Shown: positions 56,215 to 64,000 of the stretch, in pieces
Layout of the letters: every line of letters starts with the position of its first letter
Numbering within the stretch: position 1 is the stretch's first letter
Origin: Moorena bouillonii PNG
Lineage (GTDB): Bacteria > Cyanobacteriota > Cyanobacteriia > Cyanobacteriales > Coleofasciculaceae
DNA length: 64,000 bases
NCBI RefSeq assembly: GCF_001942495.1
Contig: NZ_MKZS01000001.1
Span: forward strand, 3,965,643 to 4,029,642
Reading direction: 5' to 3'
Notes under the pieces: generated by a model
What the model was told of the DNA's origin: nothing
Seen by the model: only the letters and a program-made list of their open reading frames with translations
Databases searched by the model: none
Position numbers and translations under genes: made by a program

Positions 56215-57414
56215 TTAGGCAGACCGTTGCTGAGCACGCTTGAGCATTTGCTCATAAACACTGCTAACAACTTTGCGAGCACTATAGGGTTGAGCGGTGC
56301 GCACACAGGAGCAAGCTGGATAATGCTCTGGATGGTGCAGAACCTTGCCCAAAGCATCTGCGATCGCAACTTTGGTACGCTCCTTGCAAACAATCCCACT
56401 GTCAGCACCGAGAAATTTGGGGGTTTCACCACAATTCGTAGTCACTACAGGTGTCCCACAGGCGAGAGCCTCAAGGACAGTCAAGGGCAGTCCCTCGTAA
56501 ACGCTACTCAAAACAAAGACACTACAGACACGGTATAAGTTTGCTAGTTTTTGTTGACCTACTGCTCCGAGCATAGTCACTCGGTTAGACAACCCAAGAA
56601 AGCAAATTTCACCACGGAGTTCATCTTTTAACTCCCCATCCCCAGCAATCAGTAAGTGAACATTGGGAATATATAAAGCTGCCATTGCCCGTATCAGTAA
56701 CATCGGGTCTTTTTGAGGATGCAGACGACCGGCGAACAGGAGAAAACGGGTCTGTTCAGGCAAATTATGCTCCTGTGCTAGAGCTTTGCGTCTTTGTTCT
56801 CGTTCCTTTTGGTCTAGGGCATAGAACACCTCCTCATCAACGGTGTTTTTCAGGTAAGCAACACGATTTGCGATCGCTGGATAACGCTGTTGATAAAACT
56901 TAGCTGATTCAGTATTGCAGGAAAAAATTTGGCTAAATTGCTTCACCAGTAAGCGTTCGAGGGCAAAATAGCTTGCAGAAAAACGCTGCCAAAGAATGCC
57001 ATTATTACCCGTTGCAGGATTCATCTGCTTGGCAATGTCATTGTGTACAAACAGCGTCTTCTCTCCAGACCAATTGAGGGCTGCTAAGCTAGGTTCGATG
57101 CGATGAAAATGCATGAAATCCGATGCCAAGCAACGACCGAACAGCGCAGTCGTATACTTCACCGTCGTGGGTATCAAGGGCCTAACATTGTCATCTTCGA
57201 GAGGAAACAAGGGCATAAATTGAATGGCTCGACCGGCTAGTTCCCCTTCTTGCCATACACCGGAAGGTGAAGCCAGGTCTCCTGTTCCCACCAACCGCAC
57301 CTCGAACTCACTCGGAGCATATTTGATAAAGGAGCGGATCACGGTCTGAATCCCACCAATGCTGCTATGCCAAGGATTAAACTGATAGAAAATAGTTAAA
57401 ATTAGTTTCTGCAT
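56215..57414 (-). CDS. Glycosyltransferase family 4 (first gene of the cluster)
   Basis: The protein has about 399 residues from the ATG at 57414 (MQKLILTIFYQFNPWHSSIGGIQ); an upstream in-frame ATG at 57435 is less likely. The GT-B donor half contains FAGRLHPQKDPMLLIRAMA and EGLPLTVLEALACGTPVVTTNC. It begins the polysaccharide transcript, so the promoter should lie upstream of about 57415, in AT-rich DNA before 57530. Confidence 0.85.
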   Translation of the reverse strand: MQKLILTIFYQFNPWHSSIGGIQTVIRSFIKYAPSEFEVRLVGTGDLASPSGVWQEGELAGRAIQFMPLFPLEDDNVRPLIPTTVKYTTALFGRCLASDFMHFHRIEPSLAALNWSGEKTLFVHNDIAKQMNPATGNNGILWQRFSASYFALERLLVKQFSQIFSCNTESAKFYQQRYPAIANRVAYLKNTVDEEVFYALDQKEREQRRKALAQEHNLPEQTRFLLFAGRLHPQKDPMLLIRAMAALYIPNVHLLIAGDGELKDELRGEICFLGLSNRVTMLGAVGQQKLANLYRVCSVFVLSSVYEGLPLTVLEALACGTPVVTTNCGETPKFLGADSGIVCKERTKVAIADALGKVLHHPEHYPACSCVRTAQPYSARKVVSSVYEQMLKRAQQRSA

Positions 57415-57536
57415 TACTTTTAATAATAAGTACAACTGTTTGATAGTCAGTAATTTAGAGTTTATATTTCAGAGATTTTACTATCAATAATATATAGTAT
57501 TATTCAATTAATTGAGGTACTTGTATGCTGAATTTT

Positions 57537-57655
57537 AGGGAGTAGGGAGTAGGGAGTAGGGAGTAGGGAGTAGGGAGTAGGGAGTAGGGAGTAGGAGTAA
57601 TAAAATTGAATATAACTCATAAGTATGATCAACGCTATATAGCATTAATCAAATA
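57537..57655. repeat. GGGAGTA array and dispersed module
   Basis: About nine AGGGAGT copies (57537-57597) are followed by a module with AAAATTGA, CATAAGTATGATCAACGCTATA and AATCAAATAGG. The same module follows other arrays at about 14120 and 59385, so it is a composite dispersed repeat. Confidence 0.85.
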
Positions 57656-59431
57656 GGGAAGGTACACTTTTTTTGATTTTATGGAACCGAAAAAAATGAA
57701 TTATTGGGAGTTTTTTTAACAACCATAAATAATTGGTTAAATTTAGGTTAAACCCTGATTATAAACTACACCTTCACAACTCTAAATCCGGATAGTTTTT
57801 TGACAAGTTAACAGCTACTGAATTTAGAAAGCCCTACCACTAGTTTGTGACTTTCTCTCAACTTAAAAAAGCGTAAAATTCTTTCCAGACAAATTTTCCA
57901 GACAACACTTAACAATAGCGAAACAACCGGACATGATATTAGATCATGTCCGCTTAATTACTTACCAACCCAAATAGTCCCTGAATTTTTGGTAATGGGT
58001 AATAGGGAATTGGTAATTGTCAACTACTTTGTCTTGATGCAGTCGCTCATGGGGGAAACCCCCGCGTGAAGGCGCTGCCTCCCCAAGACCGCGCTGCATC
58101 GCTTTAGCAATTAAGCACTCGGAGATAATTTTTTTTAATTGTGTTAAGAAACTTAACGCTGCTCAAACCCTGTATTGATGCATCACTTTCTGTTCCCTGT
58201 TCCCTTGTCCGAAGTTCCCTGGTGTTAACAGTCAACTTTAATGGTTTCAGACTACTTACCAATTACCCGGGAAGGGATCTGATAATTAGTAAACGGAATA
58301 AAATATAAGTTATTAATATTTTGGACTTTAATAGTCTTGGTAAAAAAACGCAGCACGATATTGATGGGAAGCATCATTCCAATCAAGATGATATTGGTAA
58401 CTAGTAGATAGGGATTGTTTGGTATCCCACATTCCGCACTTGAAAGTGTAGTTTGGAAGCTACTGCATCCTGCTACGGGAACACAAACAACGAGAACAGC
58501 TTAAGTGAGAACACCTTCAGTATTTCTCATCAACAATATCGCCAGCATCCCCAGAGTATAGATACTAAAATCTAAATACTACACCAAATATTACAAACTG
58601 ACGTGGGGACTATCGCCTCACAGTCTATCCCTCTGAATCTGATTCCTGACTCCCAGAGCCACTGCATCTAGACCGTGATACACCCATGATTTTGCACCCA
58701 AAACCTATATTTGCAAATGTGACCTCGGAATGTCAATAAAAAGCTGTAGCCAATGTCCAGAGTATTTGGCTACATCGTGGCACCTATCTGCTGGGCATTT
58801 AGCCCACTAATCTACCGCTTTATTGAGACTATTATCAATTAACCCGAAATTTTACGGCAAAATTTGCCCAAAAATTATTTCAAGAATATTATTATACTAA
58901 ATTTATCTATATTGTCAAGTGTTTAATGTAACTAATTGACGATCCGGCCACCTAAATATCCATTCTGTGCCATACTGGAATAAAGCTAAGTAGTCGGACA
59001 AAAGTAAATTTAACTGTTGAAATAGGGAGCAGGGAGCAGGGAGCATAGGGACTTTTGGCAACTTTACAAAAGTTAATAAAGTAAGGTTTATTTTTTTCCA
59101 GCTACTAACCTGATCAGATCAGGTTAGTGAGCCCTAAAAGCCTGTGTGACACTTAACTATAGAATTTCCATTTGAGTTGTAAACCTAATTGCTTAGGGAA
59201 AGCCAAGAGGCAATACTCAAGAAGCAAGAGCTAATAAAGTATATAAAGATTTTTGGTAATCGAAAAAATTTTAATACTTGTTTACAATTCATTGGGACAT
59301 TCTATAGCAGTTATCAATTGGGTGAGGTACTTTCGTCCTGGGTTTTAGGGAGTAGGGACTAGGAATCCCCGCGCGCAAGAGGGTAAGAAAATTGAATCTA
59401 CCTTATCGGTATGATCAACACTCTATATTCC
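57656..59431. other. Long intergenic region with repeats and one possible remnant
   Basis: No intact gene is found in about 1.8 kb. It contains a GATGCAG/CTGCATC dispersed repeat in reverse orientation (58031-58103), a GGGAGCA pair near 59030, an 11-bp perfect palindrome CTAACCTGATC-A-GATCAGGTTAG (59105-59127) and, on the minus strand, an open stretch 58252-58500 encoding a hydrophobic segment (NPYLLVTNIILIGMMLPINI) without a clear start, possibly a dead membrane gene. Confidence 0.55.
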
Positions 59432-59788
59432 TTATAGAACCCATTTGAGATCTCAGAGCTGATTTGTAAACTCGCACTCAACCTTGTAGGATAAAGTTTG
59501 CTTCAAAAAAGTACATTTGAAGTAACTGCTCACCGCAAGTGAGCAATTCTATTGAGAAAAAGACAATCCCCTAGTGGATAGCTGCTCCTTTGGTACACAG
59601 TGTGTCAGTTCCAGCAAGATTCCACAACCCGAATTGGAAGGCTCGGATCAACAACATACACTCGCGAGATTGAGAATTGGGCGGTGGCCAATGGCTGGCT
59701 TGAGTGCGAGGAATGGGCGTTTTGTCTTTTGAATGATGTATATTAAAAGCTATGACTATGACTTACGCACTGACCGGCAACTCCGAGC

Positions 59789-61275
59789 ATGGCCATAGCC
59801 CTTGAGCAGATGGCAAATACAGTGCTGCGAATTTATGAATGGCTAATCGAGCAAGAGCAACAACTGGTCAAAAAGCAAAGTCTGATTGAGGCGCAACAAC
59901 GCCAAATCTCCGCACAGCAACAGGAGATTGAACAACTAAAAGATTCTCTTGAGAAGCTCAAAAACCGTGACTCTCATGCGCAGTTCCGTTCCTCCTTGAT
60001 CGGATCAACTGAAAAAGCCCAGCGACAAAAAGAAACGGAGAAAAGGAAAAAAACGTGGTCCATAGTACAATCATCCCGGGAAAACCCGCAATGGATTTGG
60101 TACTCCCGATCGAGTAATCACTTTGGAGCTGGAAAACTGTCTGGTCTGTGGAAGTTCTTTAGAGTCACTCAAAGGAGCAAAGCGAGAAAGTCCAGCAGGT
60201 AGCTGAAGTCGTTGAGCAACCAGTAGAAATCAGAGAATATCGCCGCCCCTTGTATAAATGCCCAAATTGTAGGTGGTCTGGTTACAGTTTGATGCCACCG
60301 GGAGTTAAAGAAGGATTCAGCTATGGGGGAAGACTTTGTAGTATCGTGGGCTGGTTGGGTTATGGCGGAAACCTGACATGGCGGAAACAGGAGTATTTTG
60401 CCTTTATATGTCTTGGGGGTTCCCATTTCTCAGGGGAGTCTGGCAAAAATGCAGCGTTGGTTCCAACAGAGCAAGTAACCTTCTTATCAACAGTGGCGCT
60501 CCTTACATTAAACAGCCGGGAGTTAGGTGATAAGATCAAACAACTTATTGTATAGATGGCATCAAGTATTGGTTATGGGTCGCTACCAGTGACCAAGTTT
60601 GCGCCTTGATGTTAGCCCCGACCCGCAGTTCTGCCGAACTAGAAAAATTGCTGGGCTCAGATTTTGAGGGAATACTCAGCAGTGATTGTTAATGTGCTTA
60701 CTCTCCACAAGGTGCAGCATCCTTCGCAGAAGTGTTTAGCACATCTCGAGAGGGACTTAAAAGCCAATGAGACGTGTAGATTTAAGGGCAATCGTGAGGA
60801 AAGCAACTATGGTCGAAGCCGTTTTGTGGCAATCAAGAACGGTTCATCGGGACTATCAACAGCGGATTATTGAGTCGAGAAGAGTTAGCAGGGTACAGAA
60901 GTGTCATAGAAACAAAATTAAAAGAGGTTTTGTCACCAGACAGTTACCCAAAAGCCGCCATCAGATAAGTTCATGTTTATGAGGCGACTTGAACGTCATT
61001 GGGATGAGTGGTTTACTTTTTTGTCTGATCCAGAAGTCAAACCTGACAACAATGATGCTGAAAGAGCTTTACGCCCTATTGTTGTTGATCGAAAAGTTAG
61101 TGGTGGGGCTTGAAGCGATTGGGGTGCGCAGTTAGTAGCCCAAATGTTCAGCTTTTTGGAGACGATGCGATGGCAAGGAAATAACGCGTTCGCGAAGCGG
61201 TTCTTTTGGAACATCTCCCAATTGTGTGAATTATTGTCTTTGGCTGGTCGAAGTCCCCCTGGTCTGAGGGGGTGA
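59789..61275 (+). pseudogene. IS66 transposase pseudogene
   Basis: The N-terminus has the leucine-zipper coil typical of IS66 TnpC (EWLIEQEQQLVKKQSLIEAQ). The C-terminus reads RRLERHWDEWFTFLSDPEVK, PDNNDAERALRPIVVDRKVSGG, then a stop in place of Arg, and QLVAQMFSFLETMRWQGN, LSLAGRSPP. Several frameshifts and stops lie between, including around 60180 and 60555, so it is inactive. Confidence 0.85.
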
Positions 61276-61714
61276 CATGCAAGCTAAAATCCTTATTGGG
61301 TAATACTTTCAGCCGATATGTTACAAAAAGATACATACTAGTTTGGCCTGACCTTGGACGTAGTTATAAGGGTTTTAGCTTCTAGAACATCATTCCTAGG
61401 GTCAATTGCCCAGTTTATCTTAGCAAAGATAAACTGGCATCAAAGCATTATCTAGTAAGCTTTTAAGGGCTCATGTCACCCCCTCAGCCCCCAGGCAAAC
61501 GAGTTTTACTCAAAATTAGAGTCTACTTAAAAACTCGAGAATAGGAGAATTGCTTTCGTGTTCTACCCCTTTGGTTGAGGTTAGCGTACAGCCTTGCGCT
61601 AACCGGTGTTTCTCAAGCTCATTTCTCAAATCCGCTGAAGTTGCACATATAGCAAAAAAAGGGATGGTTAGGACATAATTGTCACATAATATGGAGTGTA
61701 GCAAGGAGGGATAA

Positions 61715-62644
61715 ATGCCATCACCATATAGCGATGCAGAGCGAGCAAAAGCAGTAGCAGCAGTAGATCGTGGAGAGAAAAAAACCCAAGTGTGCCGAAT
61801 GCTGCTTGCTTAGCCGTAATACGTTAGACCTTTGGCTAAAAGCCAGAGAACAAAGAGGAACATTCACACGCCTTGAGAAAGTATCAAAGGGGTCCACAGC
61901 CAAAAATCCGAGATTTAGAGGAGTTTCGCCAATTTGCGTGCATAAACGGTGGCACAACTCAAAAACAGATGGCAAAAAAGTGGCCAGAAGAAATAAGTCA
62001 CACGACCATCGGCAAAGCTTTGAAACGTATTGGATTTACCCGAAAAAAAAACTTATGGATACAAAGAAAGAAATGAAGAGGAACGAGGGGAATTTCTCAA
62101 ATACAAAGCGCCAGTATGCCAAACAGCGAATAGTGTATGTGGATGAAGCGGGAGTTGATGACACAGAGGACTACTATACAGGTTGGTGTGAGAAATCGAA
62201 CACGATATTACGACCTCAAATTAGGACACAAAACGGAGCGAATCAGTATGGTAGGAGCAACTTTGAGTGGTCAAATTATTGCTCCGATGACTTTCGTGGG
62301 ATACTGCAACACCAATAGAGATAGAAATGTGGGTAGAGTTTTTCCTAATGCCAGAATTGTTACCGGGGCAGATAGTAATCATGGATAGGGCAAGTTTTCA
62401 GCGATGCAGCGCCGCCAAAGGGGGTTTCCCCCATGAGCGACTGCATCAAGACACAGCTGACGCTTACATCAAGAAATTAATCGAGCAGGCAGGGTGTGAG
62501 CTTCTGTTTCTGCCTGCTTATTCACCTGACCTAAATAAAATTGAGAAATTTTGGTCTCGACTGAAACATCATTTACGGAAGACCATTGAGGAATTTGATT
62601 GTTTGCAGGATGCTCTGGATAATGCTTTCAGAGTATTGTCCTAA
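61715..62644 (+). pseudogene. IS630 transposase pseudogene
   Basis: Starts MPSPYSDAERAKAVAAVDRG after AAGGAGGG, then breaks in frame. Later parts read FTRKKNLW, RIVYVDEAGVDD, and ELLFLPAYSPDLNKIEKFWSRLKHHLRK, the DDE-type core. At least three frameshifts occur. The stop codon lies in the right inverted repeat. A 50-base palindromic repeat is inserted near codon 230. Confidence 0.85.
62401..62452. repeat. Palindromic repeat inserted in the IS630 transposase gene
   Basis: Same family as 17664-17714, with GATGCAG at 62403-62409 and CTGCATC at 62441-62447. It interrupts the region where the family has MDNASFHKS-type sequence before the helix KKLIEQAGCELLFLP. Confidence 0.75.
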
Positions 62645-63006
62645 CCAACTCTTTCTCTGCTATAGTACGGATTTACTAACCACAAGGGTTATACCTGATT
62701 TTTACTGGGATTGTTTAACCGGATTTGATATGACGCAATAGGTTTTTTGGAGCGTATTGGTGGTGATGGGCTCCCCCAATTGTCAGGAATGTGGGCGCAA
62801 AGCTGGTCGAATTCCTCCTGGTGTTCACTTGACCATTATTTCAGCCCTCGCTTTGGCTTTTCATTTTCAATAAGGCTGTTCACCTGCGGTGAGCAGTTAC
62901 CATTTGAACTATGTAATATCCAGAAGACAATCATAGCAACCCTTTCAGGCTTTTTAATATTTACTTGACAAATTAGCTGTCAGTAATGGAGTAAAATAGG
63001 TGAAAA

Positions 63007-63894
63007 ATGCCGTACTCAAGTAGTCGAGCGTGATCTTGAATGGGAAATAATCGAGCCTCTGTTGCCCAAAAAGAAGCAAACTAGGCCACCAAAGTGGAGC
63101 AAGAGGCAGATATTAGATGGTATCTTGTACCAACTCAAGAATGGTTGTAATTGGTGCGATTTACCTAAAGACTTACCTCCTTATTCCACAGTGTTTTGGT
63201 ACTACAAACAGTGGCGAGAACAAGGAGTAATTGAAAACCTTAGGGACATCCTACATCGTCGAGTACGTGAGCAAGTAAAAAAAAAGGGCAATGGACAACC
63301 CTGATGATTATCGACTCCCAAGCAGTGAAAAACACCTGCAATGCCAGCATCTCTTCCAAAGGATTTTGTTTTTACAAAGCTACTAATGGCATCAAAAGAC
63401 ATCTAGCAGTAGATACCTTGGGTTTCCCATTTTTTAGTTACTGTACCAAAGCATCGGTGTCTGACGATGTGGGATTAATTGAAATGTTATCTAACAACAT
63501 TGATTACTTCAAATCTAAACCCGTCAATATTGCCAAGATTACCATCTTACAAGACCGGCGGATATCACCCAGAAAAGCTGACACAGGAATTCGAGAAAAT
63601 TTATCCTCAGATTATGACCAAAATTAGAGTTGAACTTTCGGCGAAACCATCCAAAGCTCAGAAGGAAAAAGAAGGGAAAAGTGGCTTTGTCCCAGTCAAA
63701 GCTCGGTGGGGAATCGAAAGAACGAATTCGTGGATGGAAAGATGCAAGAGGTGCGACCCGTGGCGAATTTAATTCGCCGACGGAAAGCGCACCTTAGTTT
63801 GGTGAAGAACTTTGAAAGAACTCTTGAGCATGCGAACACCAAGATAAGTCTCTGTTTTGTTCGACTGATGTTGAAAAGATTAGCTGCTGCTTAA
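63007..63894 (+). pseudogene. IS5-family transposase pseudogene
   Basis: The start MPYSSSRA shifts frame before DLEWEIIEPLLPKKKQTRPP; the frame then runs to a stop at 63304. The next frame has IIDSQAVKNTCNAS, GFCFYKATNGIKRHLAVDTLGFPFF and VSDDVGLIEML, and the last has LVKNFERTLEHANTKISLCF. Frameshifts at about 63030, 63300 and 63560 and a 47-base palindrome near the end kill it. Confidence 0.88.
63749..63795. repeat. 47-base palindromic repeat inserted in the IS5 transposase gene
   Basis: AGGTGCG and CGCACCT arms enclose GGCGAATTTAATTCGCC. It splits the conserved WMERCK-SLVKNFERTL peptide of this transposase family and, being 47 bases, shifts the frame. Confidence 0.85.
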
Positions 63895-63929
63895 AAAGAT
63901 TTCAAATGGGTTCTATAATTATTCAAACA

Positions 63930-64000
63930 ATGGATATTCCTTGGTTTTGGTCATCTCTGACTCAAGACCATCAGCAAAAGGTTCACAGAGTAAGGCGATG
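63930..64000 (+). CDS. Possible partial gene at the window end
   Basis: An ATG at 63930 opens a frame that reads DIPWFWSSLTQDHQQKVHRV and runs off the end of the window. It begins 12 bases after the outer IS end. Too little is present to name it, and it may be chance. Confidence 0.3.
   Translation, partial: MDIPWFWSSLTQDHQQKVHRVRR

Larger units (their letters stand above)
61650..62662 (+). mobile_element. IS630-family element inserted into the IS66-like element
   Basis: The inverted repeats TAGCAAAAAAAGGGATGG...TTAGGACA at the left and TGTCCTAACCA...CTGCTA at the right correspond over about 26 bases with some mismatches. TA dinucleotides flank both ends (61648-61649, 62663-62664), the TA target duplication of IS630. 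The length of 1013 bases is normal. Confidence 0.8.
59522..62900 (+). mobile_element. IS66-family element inserted into the IS5-like element
   Basis: Terminal inverted repeats GTAACTGCTCACCGCA(A/G)GTGA begin at 59522 and, inverted, at 62900. Both ends are flanked by the same octamer CATTTGAA (59514-59521 and 62901-62908), the 8-base target duplication expected of IS66. Without the inner IS630 the element is about 2.4 kb. Confidence 0.85.
59432..63918 (+). mobile_element. Outer IS5-family element, split by a nested IS66-type element
   Basis: TTATAGAACCCATTTGA(G/A)ATCT occurs at 59432-59453 and, inverted, at 63897-63918, forming the terminal inverted repeats. Removing the inner 59522-62900 insert and one 8-base repeat leaves about 1.1 kb, the usual IS5-family size. 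The transposase is a pseudogene at 63007-63894. Confidence 0.75.

Noticed and set aside
58252..58500. Open minus-strand frame with a hydrophobic segment
   Set aside because: No start codon with ribosome site and no recognised family; mentioned only as a possible remnant.

Overview
The window looks like a chromosome segment of a large-genome filamentous, non-heterocystous cyanobacterium; a Moorena/Lyngbya-like genus is my best guess. The evidence is an FtsH of the cyanobacterial Slr1390/Sll1463 type, a Psb35/ssl1498 small thylakoid protein array, the ClpR-ClpP3 pair, the cyanobacterial 2-oxoglutarate decarboxylase plus succinate-semialdehyde dehydrogenase TCA bypass, GlgC, a 299-residue HetR-like core beside a PatX peptide gene, and many HIP1 octamers (GCGATCGC). 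Intergenic DNA is full of short tandem arrays (GGGAGTA, GGTTGAA, GGGAACA types) and small palindromic dispersed repeats, which also enter genes. I found no rRNA, tRNA or CRISPR array.

Layout. 0-5 kb: a worn type I restriction-modification locus on the minus strand. hsdM is intact; hsdS is intact but separated from it. An hsdR N-terminal piece is cut off by a palindromic repeat. Between hsdM and hsdS lie a papain-fold toxin with its probable immunity partner, a small plus-strand gene with a structured leader, a HicB-like pseudogene and a relic of another hsdM. 5-9.4 kb: an ftsH4-like gene, a DUF2949 gene and a six-gene array of Psb35-like and ssl1498-like membrane proteins under a promoter overlapped by an HLR1-like (RpaB) site. 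This reads as a photosystem II assembly and high-light island. 9.7-14 kb: vWA protein, clpR-clpP3, a J-domain protein and an IS605-like relic. 14.3-15 kb: a double-glycine peptide gene followed by an internally deleted HopA1-family gene. 15.9-19.7 kb: 2-oxoglutarate decarboxylase and SSADH. 20-25 kb: an FHA-GAF-cyclase, then a divergent pair made of a Tll0287-like haem sensor and a PhnD-like lipoprotein. 25.5-27 kb: patX-hetR. 27-29 kb: a VTE6-type (DUF92) protein and a VOC protein. 29.2-38.9 kb: one 3241-residue Calx-beta-like repeat protein with a C-terminal FG-GAP-type propeller. 39.3-42.7 kb: glgC, a CbpA-like DnaJ and a peroxiredoxin-like gene. 43-57.4 kb: a minus-strand Wzx/Wzy-type exopolysaccharide cluster with two decayed genes. 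59.4-63.9 kb: three insertion sequences nested inside each other.

How the genes work together. The ftsH4-Psb35-ssl1498 block joins a thylakoid protease to CP47-module and light-harvesting-like small proteins. PatX and HetR form an inhibitor-peptide/regulator pair of filamentous cyanobacteria. The decarboxylase and SSADH convert 2-oxoglutarate to succinate. The polysaccharide cluster supplies chain-length/kinase (Wzc-like), polymerase (Wzy-like), flippase (Wzx) and four glycosyltransferases, but no priming transferase or outer-membrane Wza in this window.

All assignments come from reading the translated sequence and from family knowledge; no database search was run. The calls most dependent on memory are Psb35, ssl1498, HopA1 and DUF8082.
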